NCBI RefSeq assembly: GCF_003853705.1
Contig: NZ_QTQI01000003.1
Location: 186,001-250,000, forward strand
Direction: 5' to 3'
DNA from: Burkholderia sp. Bp8992
Lineage (GTDB): Bacteria > Pseudomonadota > Gammaproteobacteria > Burkholderiales > Burkholderiaceae
DNA length: 64,000 bases
Under the pieces are notes generated by a model. The model did no database searches. It worked only from the letters and a program-made list of their open reading frames with translations, and was not told the origin of the DNA. Position numbers and translations under genes: made by a program. Of the stretch, positions 18,077-26,963 are shown piece by piece. Position 1 is the first letter of the stretch; each line of letters begins with the position of its first letter.

Positions 18077-18970
18077 ATGGACCGACTGCGTGCCATGGAA
18101 ACCTTCGTTGCCGTCGTGGAAGGCGGCAACTTCACCGAGGCCGCGCAGCGGCTGGAAATCTCGGCGGTCATGGTCGGCAAATATGTGCGCGAACTGGAGG
18201 AGCGTCTCGGTGCGCGCCTGCTGGAGCGCACCACCCGGCGCCAGAGCCTGACCGATGCCGGCCGCGGGTTTTACGAAGACGCCAAGCGTGCGCTCGAACA
18301 CATGCGTATCGCCGAAACGTCGGTCGAACGGCTGCGCGCGTCACCGTCCGGTACGTTGCGAATCAGCGCGCCGATCACCTTTGGCGCCTGCGTCGTCGCG
18401 CCGCTGGCCGCGACGTTCCGGCAGATGTTTCCGCACGTGCGTGTCGAGCTGGAACTGAGCAATCGCAACGTCGACCTGATCGACGAGGGCTTTGACCTGG
18501 CGATCCGTATTGGCGACCTGGGCGACGCCGATCTCGTTGCAAAACCGTTGACGCTGTATCGCATGGTGATCTGTGCGTCGCCGGGCTATCTCGCCCAGTA
18601 CGGACGGCCGGAGACGCCGCAGGATCTGGGCGCGCATCATTGCCTGTCTCACACGGTGTGGAACCGCCGCAACGGCTGGAAGCTCGGGGACGATGACAGC
18701 CCGCACTTTTCGGCGGAATCGGTGTTCACATGCAATGACGGCAACGGCTTGCGGATGGCCGCGATCGCAGGGGCAGGATTGCTGCTGCAACCGGAAGTTC
18801 TCGTGAGCCACGATCTGGCAAGCGGCGCGTTGGTGCAGGTGCTGCACGACTATTCACCGAAGGCGCATCCCGTCCATGTCGTGTATCGGCACGACCGGCG
18901 CCCGCTACCGAAGCTCACCCGCTTTGTTGCGCATTTGCTCGAGCATGTGACGGCGCGTGAAGCGTCGTAG
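18077..18970 (+). CDS. LysR-family transcriptional regulator
   Basis: This 297-residue LysR regulator has an N-terminal helix-turn-helix (MDRLRAMETFVAVVEGGNF onward, residues 1-60) and a substrate-binding domain of the CrgA/DsdC-type with the conserved DLAIRIGDL segment near residue 140. It is transcribed away from the atypical SDR gene and probably regulates it and itself. It is followed by a 440-base gap with a hairpin terminator at 19230-19254. Confidence 0.9.
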   Translation: MDRLRAMETFVAVVEGGNFTEAAQRLEISAVMVGKYVRELEERLGARLLERTTRRQSLTDAGRGFYEDAKRALEHMRIAETSVERLRASPSGTLRISAPITFGACVVAPLAATFRQMFPHVRVELELSNRNVDLIDEGFDLAIRIGDLGDADLVAKPLTLYRMVICASPGYLAQYGRPETPQDLGAHHCLSHTVWNRRNGWKLGDDDSPHFSAESVFTCNDGNGLRMAAIAGAGLLLQPEVLVSHDLASGALVQVLHDYSPKAHPVHVVYRHDRRPLPKLTRFVAHLLEHVTAREAS

Positions 18971-19090
18971 CGTGCGGTTTCCGCTTGAGGGTATGCGCGA
19001 GAACGGGGGTGTTCGCTTCGGTCTGCGGCAGGACGCGGGATACGCGGTCACGTGAAAGCCCGCCTACCGACACTTCTGCCAATATCACGC

Positions 19091-19129
19091 CGATGATGCG
19101 GCAGTACCTGCGCGTTATCTGACAAGGCT
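19091..19129 (+). repeat. Degenerate direct repeat, copy A
   Basis: The 39 bases here match 19801-19840 at about 27 of the last 32 positions, in the same orientation. Both contain CAGTACCTGCG and, in one shared frame, end in a QYLR-x-x-stop. This suggests relics of the 3' end of a duplicated coding sequence or an unclassified intergenic repeat. The two copies flank the small membrane protein gene at 19413. Confidence 0.5.
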
Positions 19130-19229
19130 AGATACGCAAAGCTACGCCAAGACCTACGCCACCCCGTCAGTCAGGAGATGGAATGACGGCGGCATTCGGC
19201 CACTGCTACAGCAAAGTCGTTGCGCCCAG

Positions 19230-19254
19230 AAAAGCCCGCTCCCAGCGGGCTTTT
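19230..19254 (+). terminator. Rho-independent terminator
   Basis: An 11-base perfect stem (AAAAGCCCGCT with AGCGGGCTTTT) closes a CCC loop and ends in TTTT then CGTTGT on the plus strand. It is the only strong terminator on this strand in the gap, 260 bases beyond the LysR stop. It either ends a long LysR 3' region or a small RNA. Confidence 0.8.
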
Positions 19255-19412
19255 CGTTGTCTATGCACTCGCCGTCCGCATCCAGTTGCAATACTGCATC
19301 CCATATCCGATGATGAATGGACGAGACACATGATAGGCGCATCCGCGACATTCTTCGCCCCGTCGTGCACACACCATCACCGCTTTCGAAGCCTTCCAAC
19401 AGGAGGTGCAAG

Positions 19413-19721
19413 ATGGAAAAAATTGCGGCAGATCAAACCAAGATCGTAATCAGCCTACTCGTTCTCCATGTTTTTCTTGCGCTCTGTCTGCTGGTATCGA
19501 TTATTTTGTTTAGGTTTGCGCCGATTCTAATCGTTGGTCTCCTTACGGCCGGTTGCGGCATTTTACTTAGCCGGATCAGTCGCAATAGCAATGCCGCGCG
19601 CCACGTAATCAAGAGCCGCGGTGGTAAGGTGTATCTGTACTGCATGTGGGGCATTGCGGCATGTTCAGCGCTCGTTTTGGTTGTACCGAATTACCTAGGA
19701 ATATTTACGCATCACCGTTAA
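19413..19721 (+). CDS. Small membrane protein, function unknown
   Basis: This 102-residue protein has a very strong ribosome site (AGGAGGT, seven bases before the ATG), which makes it a convincing small gene. It has three hydrophobic segments (about residues 11-30, 32-50 and 75-97) and a basic loop SRISRNSNAARHV between the second and third. Its GC content is clearly lower than that of its neighbours, suggesting recent acquisition. It resembles no family recognised here. It stands alone between the two degenerate repeat copies. Confidence 0.65.
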   Translation: MEKIAADQTKIVISLLVLHVFLALCLLVSIILFRFAPILIVGLLTAGCGILLSRISRNSNAARHVIKSRGGKVYLYCMWGIAACSALVLVVPNYLGIFTHHR

Positions 19722-19800
19722 ACAGATGCCCCATGTGGGCTCACTGGTAATCTGGCTGCCAAAGCAACTTTTCACGGTTACATGAGCACGCAACCCACGG

Positions 19801-19840
19801 CGATACCTGCAGCAGTACCTGCGTCTTGTCTGACGAGGCT
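19801..19840 (+). repeat. Degenerate direct repeat, copy B
   Basis: This is the second copy of the repeat seen at 19091-19129, about 710 bases downstream in the same orientation. It contains an internal echo (TACCTGCAGCAGTACCTGCG) and the same QYLR-x-x-stop reading in one frame. Confidence 0.5.
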
Positions 19841-19940
19841 CAGCAGTCGAGCTGGTGCTCGTCGCCCTTGCACCTTGGCGCCACTGGCCGCTCAGATACG
19901 CCACACGCGGATGCGGCGCGTGGCGATGTGCAAACCTTGG

Positions 19941-20267
19941 TCAGTCTTCCGAACGCTCCACGACCACCTCACTGATTTGCAGCACGGGGCGTATATCCGT
20001 GTAATTGGCGATGTCGGCCATGATCTCCTGCGCGTGCGGGTCGCGGGCTGCCTCGAAAGCTTCGACGGAAGTGCAGACGAAGTCGCATTTGGCCACGTAA
20101 ACAGGATCGGTGCCCGGCGCACCGCCTGCGATACCCTTGTCTATCGTGTAGTACAGACACGCAGCGCCGAGCCGCTGTTTCACCATCGGCATATGTCTCT
20201 CGCGATAGTAGACATGATCGAATCGCGCGCCTGCGGCGTAGGGATACATGACACTGACCTTGATCAT
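19941..20267 (-). CDS. EthD-family dimeric alpha/beta-barrel protein
   Basis: This 108-residue protein begins MIKVSVMYPYAAGARFDHVYYRERHMPMV, the signature of the EthD family: a short beta strand, then a Tyr/His pair on a helix. EthD proteins fold as small ferredoxin-like dimers, and members assist cytochrome P450 or catalyse dehydration and cyclisation steps. The ATG at 20267 is preferred because AGGAGAA lies just before it. It stands alone upstream of a LysR gene on the same strand; no P450 is in the window. Confidence 0.85.
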   Translation of the reverse strand: MIKVSVMYPYAAGARFDHVYYRERHMPMVKQRLGAACLYYTIDKGIAGGAPGTDPVYVAKCDFVCTSVEAFEAARDPHAQEIMADIANYTDIRPVLQISEVVVERSED

Positions 20268-20421
20268 CGGGTTCTCCTGTTGCTGCACGGTAATCGAGGC
20301 GCCACCGACATCGAGGCCGCCGACATGAGGCGTGGCGAAGCGCTTGCTGCGGAATCGGCATCGTCACTCTTCTGATTGTAAGCACTCTGGCGAACCTGCC
20401 GCCTTCGAAAGCGGCCGCACG

Positions 20422-21345
20422 TCATGTCGACTTCGCTCTGCGCACCCTTTGCGAAGGACAATTGCCGAGAAGCTCGACCAGCCGTGTCTCGCATCCGGAA
20501 AACGCGTACCCGCGCCGCTGCGAGATCATGAACGTAAGGGGCCGCATGTGCCATGCGCGCCGTTGTAGCTCGACGAGTGTTCCCTTCGCGAGGTCTTCCT
20601 CGACCATATGGCGCGGCATGTGCCCCCAGCACAGGCTCCCCCTGAGCAGGTCGTGCTTCGCGCCGAGATCATTCACCCACCACTGGCGTTCGCTGGCGAC
20701 CCCTTGCTGCGTCTTTTCCGCATCGGGCTGATTGTCGGTGACGACGAGCTGGATGTGCCGTCCGAACTCCTCCCGCGGGATCGGCTTCGCCATTGCAGCC
20801 AGTGGATGCAATGGCCCACAAACGGTCACCATTTGTGCATCGAGTAAATGATGCCGTTCCACGGTGCCGGGGCTCAGCTCGGGCACGTCCGTGATCGTCA
20901 CCGCCAATGCGCACGTGCCTTGGAGAACCAGACGCTCGCCGCCCTGCATGGTTGTCATGCGCAGATTGATCGCGACCGTCGGAAAGTCCGCCTGCAGCGT
21001 GCGAAGGCATGCAATCAGGTGCGCACGCGGAAAATAGGTGTCCACGGCGATCGACACCTGCGGGACGCCGGTTTCCGCAATCGCAACCGCGCGCATCTTC
21101 ATTTCCTCGGTGCGCGAGATCACGCCGCGCGCATCGGGCAGGAGGCTGCGGCCCGCGGCCGTGAGCGTCGCCTTGCGCGTGTTGCGCTCGAACAGCACCA
21201 CGTCGAAGGCACTCTCGAGCGCGCTGATCGCGTGACTGATCGCCGACTGTGCACGCCTCAACTCGCGTGCAGCCCCCGAAAAGCTCCCCTGGTCACACAC
21301 GGCGACGAACGCCCGAAGCTGATTGATGGTGACGTTGTCCAGCAT
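20422..21345 (-). CDS. LysR-family transcriptional regulator
   Basis: This 307-residue LysR regulator has an N-terminal DNA-binding domain (residues 6-64, containing RRAQSAISHAISALE) and an effector domain. It is divergent from the SDR/SDR/oxidoreductase operon starting at 21452 with 106 bases between start codons, so it is the likely regulator of that operon. Such triplets (LysR with SDRs and a NADP-binding reductase) often answer to quinones, aldehydes or aromatic compounds, but the inducer cannot be named from sequence. Confidence 0.9.
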   Translation of the reverse strand: MLDNVTINQLRAFVAVCDQGSFSGAARELRRAQSAISHAISALESAFDVVLFERNTRKATLTAAGRSLLPDARGVISRTEEMKMRAVAIAETGVPQVSIAVDTYFPRAHLIACLRTLQADFPTVAINLRMTTMQGGERLVLQGTCALAVTITDVPELSPGTVERHHLLDAQMVTVCGPLHPLAAMAKPIPREEFGRHIQLVVTDNQPDAEKTQQGVASERQWWVNDLGAKHDLLRGSLCWGHMPRHMVEEDLAKGTLVELQRRAWHMRPLTFMISQRRGYAFSGCETRLVELLGNCPSQRVRRAKST

Positions 21346-21451
21346 ATGTATCTAAAAAATAGATGGAATCTATAGATATTCAGTCAATTGTCTTCATGAA
21401 TCAAGCGTCCCAGAATCGGGTTTTCCGCTCTTGTTTCGAAGGATGCACGAC
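21346..21451. promoter_or_regulatory. Divergent promoter and LysR operator candidate
   Basis: This AT-rich 106-base intergenic region contains the palindrome ATCTATAGAT at 21368-21377 and a related half, TAGATGGAATCTA, just before it. Position between the divergent LysR gene and its presumed target operon makes this the probable regulator-binding site. Symmetry and location are the only evidence. Confidence 0.5.
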
Positions 21452-22186
21452 ATGAACAGACTGAATGGAAAGACCGCCGTGATCACGGGCGGCGCAACCG
21501 GCATCGGTCGCGCCGCCGCAAAACGCTTCATCGAGGAAGGCGCTTTCGTCTTCCTCTTCGGCCGCCGCCAGGCGCCACTCGACGCCGCGGTGGCCGACCT
21601 TGGGCCCCATGCCCGCGCGGTGAAAGGCTCGGTCTCCGAACCGGCCGATCTCGACCGGCTCTACGCGGCGGTGAAGGCGGAGCGCGGAACCCTCGACATC
21701 GTCTTCGCCAACGCCGGCACGGGAAGCCCGCTTCCGCTCGGCCAGATCACCGTCGAGCACATCGACGACACCTTCGACACCAATGTGAAGGGGACGATCT
21801 TGACGGTCCAGAAGGCGCTGCCGCTGATGGGCCCGGGCGGTTCGATCATCCTGACCGGATCGAGCGCCGGTACCACCGGCGCCCCCGGATTCACGGCCTA
21901 CAGCGCGAGCAAGGCCGCCGTGCGCAACCTCGCCCGGACTTGGGCCGAGGACCTCAAGGGCACCGGCATCCGCGTGAACGTGCTGTCGCCCGGGGCGACG
22001 GCGACCGAACTGGCCAAGGAAGCGCAGGGCGAAGAGGGCCAGAAGGCCTACGGTGCGATGACGCCGCTCCAGCGAATGGCCGATCCGGCAGAGATCGGGG
22101 CCGTGGCCGCCTTTCTTGCGTCGCCGGACAGCAGCTTCATGACCGCCAGCGAGGTCGCCGTCGACGGCGGCCTGGCGCAACTCTGA
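21452..22186 (+). CDS. Short-chain dehydrogenase/reductase
   Basis: This 244-residue classical SDR has TGGATGIG near residue 12, NAG near 84, catalytic Ser in TGSSAG near 135 and YSASKAA near 149. The ATG at 21452 follows GAAGGA and is preferred over one at 21431. It is the first gene of a three-gene operon that also encodes a second SDR (13 bases downstream) and a NADP-binding oxidoreductase. It is probably under the divergent LysR regulator. Confidence 0.9.
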   Translation: MNRLNGKTAVITGGATGIGRAAAKRFIEEGAFVFLFGRRQAPLDAAVADLGPHARAVKGSVSEPADLDRLYAAVKAERGTLDIVFANAGTGSPLPLGQITVEHIDDTFDTNVKGTILTVQKALPLMGPGGSIILTGSSAGTTGAPGFTAYSASKAAVRNLARTWAEDLKGTGIRVNVLSPGATATELAKEAQGEEGQKAYGAMTPLQRMADPAEIGAVAAFLASPDSSFMTASEVAVDGGLAQL

Positions 22187-22199
22187 GGAGAAGTACCCC

Positions 22200-22967
22200 A
22201 TGACCCAATCGCTAAAGGGCAAGACCGCACTCGTGACCGGCGCGTCAAGAGGCATTGGCCGCGCCATCGCCGAACGTCTCGCCAACGACGGGGCGACAGT
22301 CGCACTGACCTACAACGCCAGCAAAGCCGGCGCGGACGAGGCCATCGCGGCCATCGAGAAAGCGGGAGGCGCCGCGTTTGCCGTCCATGCCGATCTCGTC
22401 GATCCGGCGAGCGTCCCGGCCTTGTTCGAACGACTCGACGACGAGTTCACCAGGCGGAACGGCAGCAAGGCCCTCGACATCCTGGTCAACAACGCCGGCA
22501 ATTCCGGCTGGGTCGGCTTCAAGGACGCGACACCGGAGAGTTGGGACACGCTGATGGCGGTCTACGCCCGCGCGCCCTTCTTCATCATCCAGGCCGCGCT
22601 GGATTGCCTCGCCGATGGCGGGCGCATCGTCAACATTACTTCCGCTGCCGCGACGAAGCCCGTCACGGCGGCGCCCGTCTACTCGATGGCGAAAGCGGCC
22701 ATCAACACGCTGACCCATACGCTCGCCATCGAGCTGGGGCCGCGCGGCATCACCGCGAACGCGGTAGCGCCGGGCTTCACGCGAACGGATGCGAACGCCG
22801 CCCTTCGCGAGAATCCCGAACTCGTCAAGGCGGCCGAGGCCCAGATCGCGCTGGGGCGCTTCGGCGAGCCTGCGGAAATCGCCGCCGTGGTGGCGTTTCT
22901 GGCTTCCGATGACGGTCATTGGGTGACCGGCCAGACGATCGAGGCGAGCGGCGGCTACAAGCTCTGA
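22200..22967 (+). CDS. Short-chain dehydrogenase/reductase
   Basis: This 255-residue classical SDR of the FabG-like group has TGASRGIGRA near residue 13, NNAGN near 94, a Ser in NITSAAA near 147 and YSMAKAA near 160. GAGGAG precedes its ATG. FabG-type enzymes reduce 3-oxoacyl or related carbonyls with NADPH. Two SDRs in one operon with a NADP-binding reductase suggest a redox detoxification or carbonyl-reduction pathway rather than fatty-acid synthesis. Confidence 0.9.
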   Translation: MTQSLKGKTALVTGASRGIGRAIAERLANDGATVALTYNASKAGADEAIAAIEKAGGAAFAVHADLVDPASVPALFERLDDEFTRRNGSKALDILVNNAGNSGWVGFKDATPESWDTLMAVYARAPFFIIQAALDCLADGGRIVNITSAAATKPVTAAPVYSMAKAAINTLTHTLAIELGPRGITANAVAPGFTRTDANAALRENPELVKAAEAQIALGRFGEPAEIAAVVAFLASDDGHWVTGQTIEASGGYKL

Positions 22968-22994
22968 GCGCACCGGGAAACGAAGGAGGAACAC

Positions 22995-23591
22995 ATGAGT
23001 TACGCAATCATCGGCTTCGGCAAGATCGGTCAAGCGCTTGCCAAGGCGTTCGCCCGCAACGGCATCGATGTGGCCGTTGCAACCACGCGCGCCCCGGCAA
23101 GTTTTGCGCCGGATGCAGCAGCGATCGGACCGACTGTCATTCCCACGACCCTGGCGGAAGCAGTCAAGGCGGACGTCATCTTTCTGGCGGTTCGTTTCGA
23201 GTCACACCCGGCTGTCGCGAAGGCGCTGGCCGACTGGACGGGGAAGACCGTCATCGACGCGATGAACACGCAGGCCCCGCTTGACGAACTGGGCGGCCTC
23301 CCGTCCTCGGCCGTCGTCGCGAAGGCGTTCAACGGAGCCAGGCTGGTGAAAGGCTTCAACCATCTGGCCGCTGCCGTCCTTGACCAGGACCCGGCCGTCC
23401 ACGGCGGCAGGAGAGTCGTGTTTCTGGCGAGCGACGATGACGATGCCGCCGCGGACGTGGGTGCGCTTGCGGAAAAACTCGGTTTCGCGCCGATCCGGCT
23501 TGGCAGCCTTTCGGAAGGCGGATGGCTCGTGCACGCGCGCGGAAAAAGCTGGGGACACCTGATCTTCAAGGACTTGATCAGGTTTGACTGA
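22995..23591 (+). CDS. NADP-dependent F420-reductase-like oxidoreductase
   Basis: This 198-residue Rossmann-fold protein begins MSYAIIGFGKIGQALA, the nucleotide site of the F420-dependent NADP reductase-like family. FLAVRF near residue 60 and AFNGARLVKGFNHL near 112 support that family. Since Burkholderia does not normally make F420, members here are taken to use NADP(H) with another acceptor. AGGAGG lies nine bases before the ATG. It ends the LysR-linked three-gene operon. Confidence 0.8.
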   Translation: MSYAIIGFGKIGQALAKAFARNGIDVAVATTRAPASFAPDAAAIGPTVIPTTLAEAVKADVIFLAVRFESHPAVAKALADWTGKTVIDAMNTQAPLDELGGLPSSAVVAKAFNGARLVKGFNHLAAAVLDQDPAVHGGRRVVFLASDDDDAAADVGALAEKLGFAPIRLGSLSEGGWLVHARGKSWGHLIFKDLIRFD

Positions 23592-23866
23592 CGAACTTCG
23601 GTGTTCGGAAATCCGGCCGGCTCGAGTGGACAGTCGCCGGGCACGGCCGACGTCCCGACGGCAACAAGCGGGAATGAGTGCTCGTGGCTGGCAACCGCCG
23701 CTATGGATGGGTCAACCGATCGTGACGAGGCAACACACTCAACGCGCATCGACGACCCACCTTCGATTTCACCACGAGTCGAACCACGGACCTTGATATC
23801 CGCATAAACACTGTTAGACTGCGGACGCCTTCCCCGTACCTGTGCTCAACCATTCAGGACAGCGAC

Positions 23867-24436
23867 ATGACCGAATGCGCGCTAACGTTTACCAGTCAGG
23901 CCGAATGGGAAAGCTGGTTGACGCAGAACGGCAGCACTTCGGCCGGAGCATGGCTGCGTCTGGCGAAAAAAGGCGCCGGGCAACCAACCATCACCTACGA
24001 ACAGGCGCTGGAAAGCGCGCTCTGCCATGGCTGGATCGATGGTCAAAAGCGGGCCGAGAGCGAGACATTCTGGTTACAACGCTTCACCCCGCGCTCCGCA
24101 AAAAGCATCTGGTCCAAGCTCAACACGGACAGGGCTGAAGCGCTGATCGCCGCAGGCAGAATGCGGCCGCCCGGCATGGCTGAAATCGAGAAGGCCAGGA
24201 AAGACGGCCGCTGGAAGGCTGCGTATACGTCGCCCGCCAACTCGGTCGTGCCGGACGATCTGCAGGCGGCCTTGGACGCGCATCCGAAGGCCAAGCGGTT
24301 TTTTGCAACGCTGAACAGCCGTAACCGCTATGCCATTCTGTTTCGGATACAGAATGCCAAAAGGCCGGAAACGCGGGCGCGCAAGATCGGCGAATTCATC
24401 GACATGCTGAACCGCGGCGAAACCTTCCATCCATAG
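23867..24436 (+). CDS. YdeI/OmpD-associated family protein
   Basis: This 189-residue protein matches the YdeI family: an N-terminal WLxLAKKGAG region, then GWIDGQKR and the conserved FTPRSAKSIWSKLN near residue 75. The C-terminal helical region contains KRPETRARKI. Members have been linked to bacteriocin resistance and stress, but the biochemical role is poorly defined. It has no signal peptide, so it is cytosolic. It stands alone, convergent with the chromate transporter gene. Confidence 0.85.
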   Translation: MTECALTFTSQAEWESWLTQNGSTSAGAWLRLAKKGAGQPTITYEQALESALCHGWIDGQKRAESETFWLQRFTPRSAKSIWSKLNTDRAEALIAAGRMRPPGMAEIEKARKDGRWKAAYTSPANSVVPDDLQAALDAHPKAKRFFATLNSRNRYAILFRIQNAKRPETRARKIGEFIDMLNRGETFHP

Positions 24437-24517
24437 AGCTTGCGCGTCCGGCAGACTCGAACCCCCTGTCGATCCCGGCAGCTCGTCGCATCATCCACTG
24501 CATGACAGCCGCCACGG

Positions 24518-25690
24518 TCAGTGATGCAACAGCGGATACACGATCAAGCCAATCACGGCGGCGCCTGCCACGACCACCGGTTCCGACAGCTTCCTGAACC
24601 TGACCAGCAGCACGATCGTCGCAAGTGCCATCAATGCGGTGGGCACATCGACGATCGAACGTCTGGCCAGAACGATCACCGAACCCGTGATGGCCCCCAC
24701 GGCTGCGGCCGTTACGCCGTCGACGAACGCCAGAATGGCCGGCAGCTTGCCGTACTTCTTGAAGTACGGAGCCGGCAATACCGTGAACAGGTAGCACGGC
24801 AGGAACGTGCCGGCTGCCGCCACGCATGCGCCTGGCAGGCCCGCCACCAGGTAGCCGATGAAACCCACCGTGATGACGACCGGCCCCGGCGTGATCATCG
24901 CGACCGCAACGGCGTCGACGAACTGTTTCTCGTTGAGCCACTGGTGCTCCGTGACCACCCCCCCATAGAGGAACGGTACGATCGCCAGTCCCGAGCCGAA
25001 CACGAAGGCGCCGGCCTTGGCAAAGAAGGCGGCAAGTTGCGCAAGCTGCGGCCAGTCGACGCCCCCCAGCCATGCGCCGGTAGCCGATACCGGCAATGCG
25101 ACGATCGCATCGACGCGCCGCTGGCGAAGCCACCTGGGCGGCGAGCGCGTGAACCAGACGAGCAGGCCGGCTGCGAGAAACAGCCACGCCACTTCCGATT
25201 CGGTGATCACCGTCACGGCAACCAGCCCCAGATAGATCGCCCAAAGCAGCTTGTCCCGACCGATGCTCTTGGCGGTCAGCTTGCGTGCGCTGATCGCGAT
25301 GATGCCGATCACCGCCGCGCCGACACCGTAGAACACCGACTGCATCCACGTCAGGCCGCCGAATCGGGTGTACGCGTAGCCAAGCAGCACAACCATCAGA
25401 AACGACGGCAGCACGAACGCGATCCCGACCATCGTCGCGCCGAGAATGCGATAGTGCACATAGCCGAGATATATCGCCAATTGCGCTGCCAGCGGGCCGG
25501 GAGCGAGCTGCGCGAGCGCGAGGCCTTCCTTGTAGTCCGCATCGGCGATCCATTTGCGTGTGTCGACGAGGTCTCGATGCATGTAGCCGGCGAGCGCAAC
25601 CGGGCCGCCGAAGCCCGTCGTGCCAAGCCACGCGAAGTACATGATCAGTTGCCACAGCGTATAGGCAGGGCGATCGCGATGTGGGTTCAT
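24518..25690 (-). CDS. chrA: Chromate transporter ChrA
   Basis: This 390-residue two-domain CHR-family protein is made of two homologous membrane halves. The first half carries WLGTTGFGGPVALAGYMH near residue 25 and LAPGPLAAQLAIYLG near 65. The second repeats the pattern with FVFGSGLAIVPFLYGG near 220 and VAMITPGPVVITVGFIGY near 255. Long-chain ChrA proteins export chromate driven by membrane potential. It follows chrB by 20 bases on the same strand, the standard chrBA layout, and is probably controlled through the inverted repeat ahead of chrB. Confidence 0.95.
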   Translation of the reverse strand: MNPHRDRPAYTLWQLIMYFAWLGTTGFGGPVALAGYMHRDLVDTRKWIADADYKEGLALAQLAPGPLAAQLAIYLGYVHYRILGATMVGIAFVLPSFLMVVLLGYAYTRFGGLTWMQSVFYGVGAAVIGIIAISARKLTAKSIGRDKLLWAIYLGLVAVTVITESEVAWLFLAAGLLVWFTRSPPRWLRQRRVDAIVALPVSATGAWLGGVDWPQLAQLAAFFAKAGAFVFGSGLAIVPFLYGGVVTEHQWLNEKQFVDAVAVAMITPGPVVITVGFIGYLVAGLPGACVAAAGTFLPCYLFTVLPAPYFKKYGKLPAILAFVDGVTAAAVGAITGSVIVLARRSIVDVPTALMALATIVLLVRFRKLSEPVVVAGAAVIGLIVYPLLHH

Positions 25691-25710
25691 AGGATGGCCG
25701 AGCAGCGGGG

Positions 25711-26673
25711 TTACGATTTCCGGTTGCCGCGAAAATGGGCGTACAGCGAATCGAGTACGGTCCCGATCTCCGCCAGCAAGGCGTCGTCGCCGACAAGGCG
25801 CTTGCGGGCACCGGCCAGAATGGCTTCGAATCCACCGGCTTCCGGCACGGTCGACCCGCCCACGTCCAGCGCATGCACCATCGCACCCAACCGGACGAGT
25901 CCCTCGTTGTCGTCCAGCCCGAAGCTGGCGATCAGGACTTCGAATGAAACGCGATCGCCCACATGCGTGAACGAGGCGCCGTCGAAATCGAAGCCGACAG
26001 CATCAACGGGACATTCCGCGATGTTGTCCAGCCAGACAAAGCGTGCATGCGGATCGATGAAGCGCTGGATCAGCCATGCGCTGGCGACGCGATCGACCCA
26101 CAGGTGCCGCCGCGTCGCCCACAACCTGCCTTGATATCGAGCCGTGTCGCGGCGTGGAATGCCGCCCCGGGCAGCACGCGGCTCGCCGGGAGATCGAAGC
26201 GCTTCGATGGCGGCGGTGAAATCCCGCCATTGCGCACTTGCGCGCAGCGAGGTTTCGCCGGGAAAGAAATCGATGCTGCGAATGGCCTCATACGTGCGAG
26301 CGTGGCGACGTTGCAGGCGATTGAGATCGGCAGCGGCGAGCTCGGGCAGTGTCTTGCGGTCCTCCGAAAGCTCGGCGAGCCAGTCGACGTATTCCTCGGC
26401 GCGATCGAACAGCGCCCGGTACGCGTCCTCGTCGGACGAATTTTCCGAACGGACTTGCAACAACCACGCTTGCCCGTCGCCGTTACGCGCATCGTCGGCC
26501 AGATCGCGCAACTGCGCCGCCTGATCGGCATGCGCCGGCAACAGATATGCGCCGTCGCGCAATGCCCCACAGCCGAGTGCCTTGACGGCACGCCAGATGC
26601 GCATCCGTGCCGTCGCGCCGGAGGTCGGCAGACTGACGATCAGCAGGAGCCAGGTAGTGAAGGCGGCGTTCAT
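25711..26673 (-). CDS. chrB: Chromate resistance protein ChrB
   Basis: This 320-residue ChrB-like protein has an N-terminal Ala/Arg-rich DNA-binding-like region (ARMRIWRAVKALGCGALRDG near residue 25). The C-terminal domain carries the conserved RHLWVDRVASAWLIQRFIDP and FVWLDNIAE segments near 195-225. ChrB proteins sense chromate and regulate chrA. The ATG at 26673 is chosen because upstream frame extension is not conserved. A perfect 12-base inverted repeat lies 31-60 bases before this start. ChrB is co-transcribed with chrA. Confidence 0.9.
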   Translation of the reverse strand: MNAAFTTWLLLIVSLPTSGATARMRIWRAVKALGCGALRDGAYLLPAHADQAAQLRDLADDARNGDGQAWLLQVRSENSSDEDAYRALFDRAEEYVDWLAELSEDRKTLPELAAADLNRLQRRHARTYEAIRSIDFFPGETSLRASAQWRDFTAAIEALRSPGEPRAARGGIPRRDTARYQGRLWATRRHLWVDRVASAWLIQRFIDPHARFVWLDNIAECPVDAVGFDFDGASFTHVGDRVSFEVLIASFGLDDNEGLVRLGAMVHALDVGGSTVPEAGGFEAILAGARKRLVGDDALLAEIGTVLDSLYAHFRGNRKS

Positions 26674-26704
26674 GACGGCAGCATAGCCATCCGTCACAAG
26701 CGCT

Positions 26705-26734
26705 GCAAGTGTGTAGAGATCGCTACACACTTGC
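26705..26734. promoter_or_regulatory. Perfect inverted repeat, candidate ChrB operator
   Basis: Two 12-base arms (GCAAGTGTGTAG at 26705-26716 and its exact complement at 26723-26734) enclose a six-base spacer. The repeat sits 31-60 bases upstream of the chrB start on the minus strand, where a repressor site would block the promoter. It is too strongly symmetrical to be chance and has no U-run, so an operator is more likely than a terminator. Confidence 0.75.
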
Positions 26735-26963
26735 GATCGACTTCGGAACGAAGGAACCAGGGAGCAATGCCGGCCGGTGAGTTCGACGAACCTCACGTCG
26801 GAACGCTACGTCGTCAGGACGCACAAATTCAAAAGCGGCGCTGCGAGTCACGCCGACTTGTTCGACACATATCCGTCAGCCAATCGAACCAGGATATGCG
26901 CTGCAATCACCAAAGAAACGAAATACGACCATTCGTCGGCTGGCTACTCGACTGAGCAAAGCC

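Noticed and set aside
26705-26734. Inverted repeat before chrB read as a terminator
   Set aside because: No U-run on either strand and it sits in a promoter position, so an operator is more likely.
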